NCBI GenBank assembly: GCA_900554995.1
Contig: USJJ01000059.1
Coordinates: forward strand, 1 to 7,230
Source of the DNA: an uncultured Ruminococcus sp.
Lineage (GTDB): Bacteria > Bacillota > Clostridia > Oscillospirales > Acutalibacteraceae
DNA length: 7,230 nucleotides
Reading direction: 5' to 3'
Shown here piece after piece: positions 1 to 7,148 of this stretch; within the stretch, counting starts at the first letter, position 1; the number at the start of each line of letters is the position of its first letter. The translations under genes and the position numbers were made by a program. The notes under the pieces are model-generated. The model did no database searches. It saw only the letters and a program-made list of their open reading frames with translations, and was not told the DNA's origin.

Positions 1-2
1 TG

Positions 3-44
3 ATTGAGAACGGTGCATTTGATTTGAGCCAAATCCAAGAATAA
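3..44 (+). CDS. Possible C-terminal tail of an unidentified gene (5' partial)
   Basis: An open frame enters from the left edge and ends at TAA 42-44, giving a 13-residue tail beginning IENGAF and ending SQIQE. The amphipathic, polar composition is plausible for a protein C-terminus, but it is too short to assign a family. A different frame stays open from 28 to 114 and reads through a stretch containing VDTYSYAHE. This faintly resembles the end of a tyrosine recombinase, but it is not enough to claim one. The call depends only on the absence of a stop in 42 bases and could be chance. Confidence 0.25.
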   Translation: MENGAFDLSQIQE

Positions 45-114
45 TCTGCAAATTTCATATACTAAGAACTTGGTGGACACCTATTCCTATGCGCATGAAA
101 GACGGTAGTACAGT

Positions 115-167
115 TGCACTTTTTAACGAAAGGCACACCTTTTAACGATTTATACGAGGGGTGTGCA
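115..167. repeat. Inverted repeat with embedded 9-bp direct repeats
   Basis: GCACACC at 133-139 pairs perfectly with GGTGTGC at 160-166, and two G-T pairs can extend the stem inward. A second, competing pairing joins TGCAC 115-119 with GTGCA 163-167. TTTTAACGA occurs twice, at 121-129 and 140-148, a 19-base period, with the second copy inside the hairpin loop. No T-tract follows the stem, so it does not look like an intrinsic terminator. It could be an RNA switch, a protein binding site, or the decayed end of a mobile element. Function unknown. Confidence 0.4.
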
Positions 168-200
168 TTTGGTATCAGAATTGGTCACTACTTTCAAATA

Positions 201-234
201 AAGAAGAGTCGCAACAGCGGCTCTTTTTTATTTT
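201..234 (+). terminator. Intrinsic terminator-like hairpin (copy A)
   Basis: The stem pairs AGAGTCGC 205-212 with GCGGCTCT 217-224 (eight pairs, one of them G-T) around an AACA loop. Pairing can continue into the flanking A and T bases. Six T at 224-229, then A and four more T, form the tail. It fits a rho-independent terminator for transcription arriving from the left. A near copy lies 202 bases downstream. Confidence 0.7.
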
Positions 235-400
235 GCGCGGGGCTTGAACCCGAGAGGGTCTGAGCGTTTAAAAAACAGTCCTGTGGACTGTTTTTAGCGA
301 GGAGCGGTGAGCCGGGTACTGTCGCTAAGCGACGGTCGGCGAGCCATCAGCATGCAAGGCACAGCCGCAGCAGATGCCAAGTCCCGTCTCTCGCACCAAA
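235..400. other. GC-rich hairpin-rich intergenic segment, possible structured RNA or dispersed repeat
   Basis: This segment is clearly more GC-rich than the AT-rich DNA on either side and contains several tight hairpins in succession. These are ACCC-GAGA-GGGT at 248-259 (a four-pair stem with a GNRA-type tetraloop), an 11-pair perfect hairpin at 271-295, and GTCGC-TAA-GCGAC at 321-333, which can extend to eight pairs with one G-T. A frame is open across it from 264 to the stop at 513-515, but it has no credible start or ribosome site and runs through the terminator, so it is not called a gene. The reverse strand of 235-260 contains GGGTTCAAGCCCC, which recalls a tRNA T-arm, but no cloverleaf can be built. 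Similar blocks are, I believe, dispersed in clostridial genomes; this is recollection, not a search result. Confidence 0.45.
271..295. repeat. Perfect 11-bp inverted repeat with 3-base loop
   Basis: AAAAACAGTCC at 271-281 and GGACTGTTTTT at 285-295 are exact reverse complements separated by TGT. The A-run before and T-run after the stem make it symmetric, so it could work as a bidirectional terminator, or the element could simply be palindromic DNA. It is the strongest single hairpin in the 45-624 gap. Confidence 0.75.
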
Positions 401-402
401 TG

Positions 403-436
403 AGGAAGAGTCGCATCGGCGGCTTTTTTTATTTTT
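403..436 (+). terminator. Intrinsic terminator-like hairpin (copy B)
   Basis: GAGTCGC 408-414 pairs with GCGGCTT 419-425 around an ATCG loop, with two G-T pairs, and the stem extends through A406-A407 with T426-T427. It is followed by a long T-rich tail to 436. Bases 397-424 match 195-222 of copy A at 24 of 28 positions. The differences fall mainly in the loop and just outside the stem, so the hairpin is preserved between copies. Confidence 0.65.
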
Positions 437-541
437 AGCGGGAATGATTGATAAAACGTCATATGTAATTCAAAACGATGCAGGTTTTTTATCCTTATTT
501 TGTACTACAATATAAACAAGGTGTCCAAAGCGGTAAAAAAG

Positions 542-571
542 TTTACAAACGGTTATTTTTTACGTTATATA
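542..571 (+). promoter_or_regulatory. Candidate sigma-A promoter for the ftsH operon
   Basis: TTTACA at 542-547 is a good -35 element. The best-placed -10 is TATATA at 566-571 with an 18-base spacer, in a very AT-rich stretch where neighbouring registers (TTATAT 565-570, TATATT 568-573) are also possible. GTAAAAAA 533-540 and TTTTTTAC 556-563 form an 8-bp inverted repeat that overlaps the promoter and could be a regulator site. I see no CtsR or HrcA/CIRCE heat-shock operator. The start point is uncertain. Confidence 0.4.
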
Positions 572-626
572 TTAATAATACCATAGTTGCAATATCATAA
601 TAACCTTGCGAAGAGGTTTCTTTTAT

Positions 627-639
627 GGAGGAGTTAACA

Positions 640-642
<3 letters not shown>
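627..642 (+). promoter_or_regulatory. Ribosome binding site deciding the ftsH start
   Basis: GGAGGAG at 627-633 lies six bases before the ATG at 640, which is optimal. The upstream in-frame ATG at 625 overlaps this purine run and has no good site of its own, its 5' side being TTTCTTTT. The five-pair hairpin AACCT/AGGTT at 602-618 lies just upstream and is too weak to call regulatory. Confidence 0.8.
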
Positions 643-2465
<1,823 letters not shown>

Positions 2466-2469
<4 letters not shown>

Positions 2470-3017
2470 ATAACAGATCAACTTTCGGATGGAGCGAGTT
2501 GATTATCGGTTTGCTGATGACAGCTCTCGGAATTTATACCTTTGTACGTCCGCAGAACATTCTGACCGGTGCAATCGTGGCATACGGAATTATTATAATT
2601 GCAATGGGAATCTATGATATTGTCGTGTATGCAAGGGTGTCACGCTTTACGGGATTCGGTCCGATGCTTGCGCTGGTTTCGGGAATACTCAGCGTGATGT
2701 GCGGAATTATGCTGATCGCAAATCCGGGCATAGGTAAATGGGCGCTGACAGTTCTTATGCCTCTGTGGTTCATTGCCCATAGCATTGCGGGACTCACAAG
2801 GTCAAACTTTATAAAACTTGTCGGAATTTCGTTTTACTATTATCTCTCATTGATACTGAATATTCTGGGACTGGTTATCGGTTTCATTATGATTTTCAGC
2901 CCGGCACTCTCATTTTTTACCCTCCGTATTGCCGCCTACATTGTGGCGATATACCTTGTGTTTTTCGGAATCGGCAGTATAATTGCCGCCTTTGCACGGG
3001 GAAGATCGGATTGGTAA
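2466..3017 (+). CDS. DUF308 / HdeD-like integral membrane protein
   Basis: A 183-residue, very hydrophobic protein with six predicted membrane segments at about 10-29, 32-55, 64-88, 92-110, 124-145 and 149-175. The repeated pattern of glycine-rich helix pairs (such as GLLMTALGIYTFVRP and GLVIGFIMIFSP, each ending in Pro) is typical of DUF308, the family of E. coli HdeD, linked there to acid resistance; the biochemical role is unknown. The C-terminus is short and basic. Its ATG overlaps the ftsH stop (ATGA at 2466-2469), so it is probably translationally coupled; a weak purine-rich site, GGCGGA, lies at 2455-2460. Co-translation suggests a role near FtsH in envelope stress or as a substrate or helper, but that is inference from position only. 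The family call is from pattern, not a search. Confidence 0.8.
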
Positions 3018-3056
3018 AGCAAAAAAATAGGTGTAGTCTTGTTTCGCTCCGATTTA

Positions 3057-3103
3057 AAAAGCTGTAATTCACTGTCGAAAAAACAATCAATATTACTGCT
3101 TTT
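3057..3103. terminator. Imperfect inverted repeat between convergent genes, possible bidirectional terminator
   Basis: AAAAGCTGTAAT at 3057-3068 pairs with ATTACTGCTTTT at 3092-3103 with one mismatch in 12, around a 23-base loop. The A-run on one side and T-run on the other would suit termination in both directions between the DUF308 gene and the lysR gene, which converge here. The long loop and AT-rich stem make it weak. No better terminator is visible in 3018-3105. Confidence 0.4.
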
Positions 3104-3105
3104 AA

Positions 3106-3981
3106 TTATTCTTCAAGTTCTTTGACGACCCTTTTACTGCAGGTAACGAATTTTTGAACGATGAGAGGCATTGTGTTTTTGGATTTTACGATTATTCCGA
3201 GATCACGGTGTTCATCGGGGCAAAGCGGCTTTGTTATGACATTGCCTTTCATTCCGTCAAGAATGAGCTTCGGCAGAATACTGTATCCGAGCCCGTGGCT
3301 GACGATCGAAACGACCGTTGCATCGTCAACCGTTGTTGAGTTGATGTTCGGCTCGATTCCGCTGTCCTTGATTATTCTGAGAATGTCGCCGTCGGCTCCG
3401 TACGTCGGGATAAAAAAAGATTTGTCCTGAAAAAAATCCATTGTAATATAGTCGTCGTTATTGGTGTCGTTCGGCGGAAGTACGGCGAAAATCGGGTCGT
3501 CCAGCAGGTGGATCCAGTCGAATTTATTGTTTTTGATTAGACTCATAAATCCGAGATCGACCTCGCTGTTGGCAACAAGACGTGTTATCTCTTCGGGAAG
3601 CCCGACGTGAAGTTCAAATTTCGCATTCGGATTTTCCTTGCGGAATGTGCTGATGACCACAGGCAGCCAATGGTTCGCAATGCTCGAATATGCGGCGATT
3701 CTTATCACCTTGTTGTCGTCCGCCTTGATGTTTCCGATTGCCGTGTCGAGAGCCGAGGCGGCATCGGTGAAGTTTTTGATATACGGCAAAAGATCCTTGC
3801 CGTCGGGTGAAAGCTTTACTCCGAGCTTTGTTCGCTGGAGAAGCGAAACACCGATTTCCTTTTCCAGTCGGTTCATCATATGCGTCAGTCCCGCCTGAGT
3901 GTAACCGAGCTCTTCGGCGGCTCCGGTGAGACTGCCGCATTCTATTGCTTTTAAAAGAGCATGAAATTTCTCTGAGTCCAT
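3106..3981 (-). CDS. LysR-family transcriptional regulator
   Basis: A 291-residue DNA-binding regulator of normal LysR length. The N-terminal winged helix-turn-helix lies at about 1-60, with the helix-turn-helix at about 18-37 (GAAEELGYTQAGLTHMMNRLE) and the family's LLQRT wing at 47-51. A linker helix follows, then an effector-binding domain from about 92 to the end, containing VDLGFM and GLGYSILPKL-type motifs seen in LysR co-inducer domains. The start ATG (minus strand at 3981-3979) has AGGA 11 bases upstream. It diverges from the amino acid transporter gene with overlapping promoters, the usual arrangement in which a LysR protein controls its neighbour and itself. The co-inducer is not predictable; an amino acid or metabolite related to the transporter substrate is the natural guess. 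Confidence 0.93.
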   Translation of the reverse strand: MDSEKFHALLKAIECGSLTGAAEELGYTQAGLTHMMNRLEKEIGVSLLQRTKLGVKLSPDGKDLLPYIKNFTDAASALDTAIGNIKADDNKVIRIAAYSSIANHWLPVVISTFRKENPNAKFELHVGLPEEITRLVANSEVDLGFMSLIKNNKFDWIHLLDDPIFAVLPPNDTNNDDYITMDFFQDKSFFIPTYGADGDILRIIKDSGIEPNINSTTVDDATVVSIVSHGLGYSILPKLILDGMKGNVITKPLCPDEHRDLGIIVKSKNTMPLIVQKFVTCSKRVVKELEE

Positions 3982-4023
3982 ATAGTTATCATTCCTAACG
4001 TAATAACATTTTGTAATAGATAT

Positions 4024-4052
4024 ATTATAATATGTAGGTTTACTTTTTTCAA
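4024..4052 (-). promoter_or_regulatory. Promoter of the lysR gene (minus strand)
   Basis: Read on the minus strand, TTGAAA (plus 4052-4047) and TATAAT (plus 4029-4024) are separated by exactly 17 bases, a near-consensus sigma-A promoter. The -10 sits in a 12-bp perfect palindrome, ATATTATAATAT, at 4022-4033. The predicted leader to the lysR ATG is about 35 bases. Its -35 lies inside the spacer of the opposing transporter promoter, so the two cannot easily be occupied together. Confidence 0.7.
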
Positions 4053-4067
4053 GTTTTATTGTATAAT
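4039..4067 (+). promoter_or_regulatory. Promoter of the amino acid transporter gene
   Basis: TTTACT at 4039-4044 and a perfect TATAAT at 4062-4067 are separated by 17 bases. Transcription should begin near 4074, about 40 bases before the ATG. This excludes the upstream in-frame TTG at 4059, which would lie inside the promoter, as a start codon. Confidence 0.8.
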
Positions 4068-4078
4068 TTTTCTACAAT
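4058..4078 (+). promoter_or_regulatory. Candidate LysR operator (T-N11-A dyad)
   Basis: ATTGTA 4058-4063 and TACAAT 4073-4078 are perfect inverted repeats with a 9-base spacer, placing T4062 and A4074 in the T-N11-A register typical of LysR boxes. The site covers the transporter -10 and start point, where binding would repress rather than activate. An activating LysR box would be expected near -65, which here falls around 4010 in the lysR leader. The AT-richness of the region makes chance dyads fairly likely. Confidence 0.4.
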
Positions 4079-4115
4079 TTTTGGATTTTTTAAAAAGAGA
4101 GGGGATTTAATTCAC

Positions 4116-5540
4116 ATGGCAGAATTAAAAAAGAAATACGGTTTGATCACCGCTATCTGCATGGTTGTCGGAATCGTTGTCGGTTCCGGTGTTTTCTTCA
4201 AGGCAGAGGCGATGCTCAACATCACAAACGGTGACCTTCCGGTTGCCTTGATCTCGTGGCTTATCGGCGGTATTGTTATGGTCATCAGCGCATATACTTT
4301 CGCCGTTATGGGAACAAAATTCGAGAAAATCAACGGTGTTGTTGACTATTCCGAGGCCCTTGTCGGCAGCAAGTATGCTTATTATGTCGGATGGTTCATG
4401 GCTACGATTTACTACCCGGCAATGACATCTGCGCTTGCATGGCTTTCGGCGAGATATACAATGGTGCTTTTTGGATTTGAGTTGAACTCTGCGGAAACAA
4501 TGGTTCTCGCATTTGTTTATCTTATTCTCAGCTTTGCGCTTAATACGCTTTCTCCGAAGCTTGCAGGTCATTTCCAGGTTTCAACAACCGTAATCAAGCT
4601 TATTCCGCTTATTCTTATGGCTGTTGTCGGAACAATTTACGGAATCAAAAACGGAGTTCTTATAGATAACATGAATTCTGTTGTTGAACTTGTTAAGGAC
4701 GCCGAGGGAAATATTGTTTCAAGCACACAGGTTGCAAGAGAGGGCGTTTCAACTCACCTTATTCTTGCCGGTGTTTGCACATCTGTTTTTGCTTATGAAG
4801 GCTGGGTTATCGCTACGGCTATCAACTCTGAGCTTAAGGACGCAAAGAAGAATCTTCCCCGTGCTCTTGTTCTTGGAACAATTATCGTTGTCGTTGTTTA
4901 TATGCTTTACTATATCGGAATTTCGGGTAGCATCAAGACTGCCGAGCTTCTCCCGAACGGTGCAGGCCTTGCGTTCAAGACAATTTTCGGAAACGTTGCC
5001 GGAACAATTTTGACTGTATTCATTGCAGTTTCATGTCTCGGAACTCTTAACGGACTTACTCTTGCGTGTGACCGCGGATTCTATTCTCTTGCGGCAAGAA
5101 ATCACGGACCGAGACCCGATTTCCTCGGTAAGCTTGACCATGCCACGGAGATGCCCTCAAACGCTTCGATCGTTGCGCTTATCTTTAATGCGCTTTGGCT
5201 CTTCTATTTCTACATGGCTAACCTTACTCCTTTTGCAAGCTACACGGGAAAGGGTTCTATATTCCTCTTTGACTCTACAGAGCTTCCGCTTATCTGTGTT
5301 TACGCATTCTATCTTCCGCTTTATGTTATGCTCATGGTAAAGGGAAAGGAATTCAACGTTTTCCGTCGCTTTATTATGCCGATTCTGTCTTTTGCAGGTG
5401 CATGCCTGTTTATCTATGCCGCTATTGCAAAGCACGGTATAAAGAACATCGGCTTCATCATCATTGCTGCGATTATTATGCTCATCGGCGCTCTTACCTA
5501 CAATTCCAAGAGTGCTAAGAAAGTTAAGCCTAAGAAATAA
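4116..5540 (+). CDS. APC-superfamily amino acid transporter (LAT/SteT-like)
   Basis: A 474-residue polytopic permease with about 12 membrane segments, the length expected for the amino acid-polyamine-organocation family. The first helix carries the unwound substrate motif GSG at 23-25 (in VVGSGVFFK), as in the SteT/YkbA group of serine/threonine and L-type exchangers. The motif AYEGWVIATAINSELKDAKKNLPRAL in the middle is the family's conserved helix 6 and following loop, here with Glu in the usual aromatic/acid site. The tail is short and lysine-rich. It probably exchanges or takes up neutral amino acids, but the substrate cannot be fixed. The ATG at 4116 follows AGGGG 4100-4104 by 11 bases and lies about 40 bases past the predicted transcript start. 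Codons are strongly biased to CTT, GTT and AAC, suggesting high expression. It diverges from lysR and ends in a strong terminator, so it is probably monocistronic. Confidence 0.92.
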   Translation: MAELKKKYGLITAICMVVGIVVGSGVFFKAEAMLNITNGDLPVALISWLIGGIVMVISAYTFAVMGTKFEKINGVVDYSEALVGSKYAYYVGWFMATIYYPAMTSALAWLSARYTMVLFGFELNSAETMVLAFVYLILSFALNTLSPKLAGHFQVSTTVIKLIPLILMAVVGTIYGIKNGVLIDNMNSVVELVKDAEGNIVSSTQVAREGVSTHLILAGVCTSVFAYEGWVIATAINSELKDAKKNLPRALVLGTIIVVVVYMLYYIGISGSIKTAELLPNGAGLAFKTIFGNVAGTILTVFIAVSCLGTLNGLTLACDRGFYSLAARNHGPRPDFLGKLDHATEMPSNASIVALIFNALWLFYFYMANLTPFASYTGKGSIFLFDSTELPLICVYAFYLPLYVMLMVKGKEFNVFRRFIMPILSFAGACLFIYAAIAKHGIKNIGFIIIAAIIMLIGALTYNSKSAKKVKPKK

Positions 5541-5560
5541 ATAATTTAATTGAAAAATCG

Positions 5561-5592
5561 GGGTTCGTACTTTTAAGTATGAGCCCTTTTTT
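5561..5592 (+). terminator. Rho-independent terminator after the transporter gene
   Basis: GGGTTCGTACTT 5561-5572 pairs with AAGTATGAGCCC 5575-5586 along 12 positions, two of them G-T, and six T follow at 5587-5592. It lies 20 bases after the transporter stop. Five A at 5553-5557 sit on the other side of the stem, so weak termination in reverse is possible. Confidence 0.92.
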
Positions 5593-5593
5593 A

Positions 5594-5622
5594 TTGACAT
5601 CAACCCGATTATGGGGTATTAT
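5594..5622 (+). promoter_or_regulatory. Promoter of the feo gene
   Basis: Perfect TTGACA at 5594-5599 and TATTAT at 5617-5622 are separated by 17 bases. The -35 begins two bases after the preceding terminator's T-tract. The predicted leader is only about 35 bases, with AGGA at 5653-5656 seven bases before the ATG. I do not see a recognisable Fur box or DtxR/IdeR-type palindrome over the promoter, although iron control would be expected. Confidence 0.82.
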
Positions 5623-5663
5623 TATAAAAACCTTTTAAATTCAGCAAAGAAAAGGAAAATATT

Positions 5664-7148
5664 ATGACACTAAAAGAACTTGAAGTAGGGAAAAGCGCCG
5701 TAATATGCAAGGTTGGGGGCAACGGAGCGTTACGTCAGCATTTTCTCGATATGGGTATGATCCCCGGCGCCGAGGTTACGGTAGTTAAACTCGCTCCTAT
5801 GGGAGATCCGATGGAAATACAAATTCACGGCTATGAGCTTACGATCAGGCTTGCCGAGGCTCAGCAGATAGAGATTGAACCGATCAAGCATCGAAGTCGC
5901 AGTCACGAGGGCGTTAACCGCTCACGGAATCTTGCTCACCCGGGACTCGGTGAGGAGGGCAAATATCACTCCAAAGTGGAGGAAAAGCCTCTGCCTGATG
6001 ACACTTTACTCACATATGCGCTGGTCGGCAATCAGAACTGCGGAAAGACAACGCTATTCAATCAATTAACGGGCGCAAAACAGCACGTCGGAAATTTCCC
6101 CGGAGTTACCGTTGACCGAAAGGACGGTGTGATCCGTGGATATCCGAACACGAGAGTAACCGATCTCCCGGGCATCTATTCAATGTCCCCGTTTTCAAGC
6201 GAGGAAATTGTTTCACGCAGCTTTGTTATTGATGAAAAGCCTAAAGCCGTAATCAACATCGTTGATGCGACGAACATAGAACGCAACCTTTATCTCACAA
6301 TGCAGCTTCTTGAAATGGATGTTCCGATGGTTGTTGCTTTGAATATGATGGACGAAGTTATCGGTAATCAGGGCTCAGTTGACGTCAATGCAATGGAGTC
6401 TATGCTCGGTGTTCCCGTTATTCCGATTTCGGCGGCAAAGAATGAGGGCGTTGACGAGTTGATCCGCCACGCAATACATATCGCAAAGTATCAGGAGTGC
6501 CCGAAGAATCAGGACTTCTGCGACAAAAACGATCATAACGGTGCGGTACACAGATGTATTCACGCAGTTGTTCACCTCATTGAGGATCATGCGGCGAGGG
6601 CGGGGCTTCCCGTGCGATTTGCCGCAACGAAAGCGATTGAGGGCGACTCTCTTGTTCTGAAACAGCTCGAGCTTGACCGAAATGAGCTGGAACTGTTGGA
6701 GCATATAGTTGTACAGATGGAGACCGAACGCGGACTTGACCGCAGTGCGGCGATAGCGGATATGAGATTCGATTTTATCGAGAATCTCTGCGAACAGACC
6801 GTTATAAAGCCGAAAGAGAGCAAGGAACGCCTGCGCAGCGAAAAAATTGACCGAATACTCACAGGCAAATATACTGCAATCCCGTGCTTTATCGCAATTA
6901 TGCTTGCGGTTTTTTACCTGACATTCAATGTTATAGGTGCGGCATTGCAGAAGCTGATGGAAATCGGAATTGACAAGCTGGCGGAAATTACGGACAGGGC
7001 GTTAACCTCGGCGCAGGTCAATTCGGCAATTCACAGCCTGATTATTGACGGTATCTTTACCGGCGTCGGAAGTGTACTGAGCTTCCTGCCGATTATCGTA
7101 ACGCTGTTTTTCTTCCTGTCGCTTGGATCTGGTATTGAAAATGGATGA
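5664..7148 (+). CDS. feoB: FeoA-FeoB fusion, ferrous iron transport, truncated at the C-terminus
   Basis: Imports Fe2+ across the cytoplasmic membrane. Residues 1-75 form a FeoA SH3-like domain (with LDMGMIPGAEV), then a charged linker to about 115. The FeoB G domain follows with G1 GNQNCGKT 122-129, G2 region GNFPGVTVD, G3 DLPG 167-170, G4 NMMD 227-230 and G5 SAAK 256-259. A helical inhibitor-type domain with an unusual Cys/His-rich loop (ECPKNQDFCDKNDH) runs to about 400. Only two membrane segments remain, about 405-427 and 467-487. The family normally continues after LFFFLSL with LEDxGYMARVAF and the Gate domains; here it switches to GSGIENG and TGA at 7146-7148. About 300 residues or more are missing, so the protein as written cannot form a pore. 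A FeoA fusion at the N-terminus is known in Firmicutes. The cause of the break is unclear: natural disruption or chimeric sequence. Confidence 0.9.
   Translation: MTLKELEVGKSAVICKVGGNGALRQHFLDMGMIPGAEVTVVKLAPMGDPMEIQIHGYELTIRLAEAQQIEIEPIKHRSRSHEGVNRSRNLAHPGLGEEGKYHSKVEEKPLPDDTLLTYALVGNQNCGKTTLFNQLTGAKQHVGNFPGVTVDRKDGVIRGYPNTRVTDLPGIYSMSPFSSEEIVSRSFVIDEKPKAVINIVDATNIERNLYLTMQLLEMDVPMVVALNMMDEVIGNQGSVDVNAMESMLGVPVIPISAAKNEGVDELIRHAIHIAKYQECPKNQDFCDKNDHNGAVHRCIHAVVHLIEDHAARAGLPVRFAATKAIEGDSLVLKQLELDRNELELLEHIVVQMETERGLDRSAAIADMRFDFIENLCEQTVIKPKESKERLRSEKIDRILTGKYTAIPCFIAIMLAVFYLTFNVIGAALQKLMEIGIDKLAEITDRALTSAQVNSAIHSLIIDGIFTGVGSVLSFLPIIVTLFFFLSLGSGIENG

Noticed and set aside
97..139. Short peptide gene starting at ATG near 90-96
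   Set aside because: Only about 18 codons, no ribosome binding site and no recognisable content.
235..262. tRNA gene or tRNA-derived attachment site on the minus strand
   Set aside because: The reverse strand shows a GGGTTCAAGCCCC T-arm-like motif, but there is no acceptor, D or anticodon arm that folds with it, and no CCA end.
271..333. CRISPR array or rolling-circle origin
   Set aside because: The hairpins differ from one another and show no regular repeat-spacer spacing; no cas or replication gene is near.
264..515. Small Arg/Ser-rich protein gene
   Set aside because: No start codon with a ribosome site precedes the frame, and it crosses several hairpins and a terminator.
602..624. Attenuator hairpin in the ftsH leader
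   Set aside because: The stem AACCT/AGGTT has only five pairs, followed by an interrupted T-tract that runs straight into the ribosome site; too weak to call.
625..639. ftsH start at the upstream ATG 625
   Set aside because: That ATG abuts the ribosome site for 640 and is preceded by TTTCTTTT, so 640 is a better start.
4059..4115. N-terminal extension of the transporter from TTG 4059
   Set aside because: It would begin inside the -10 promoter region, and the extra 19 residues do not resemble the family; ATG 4116 has its own ribosome site.
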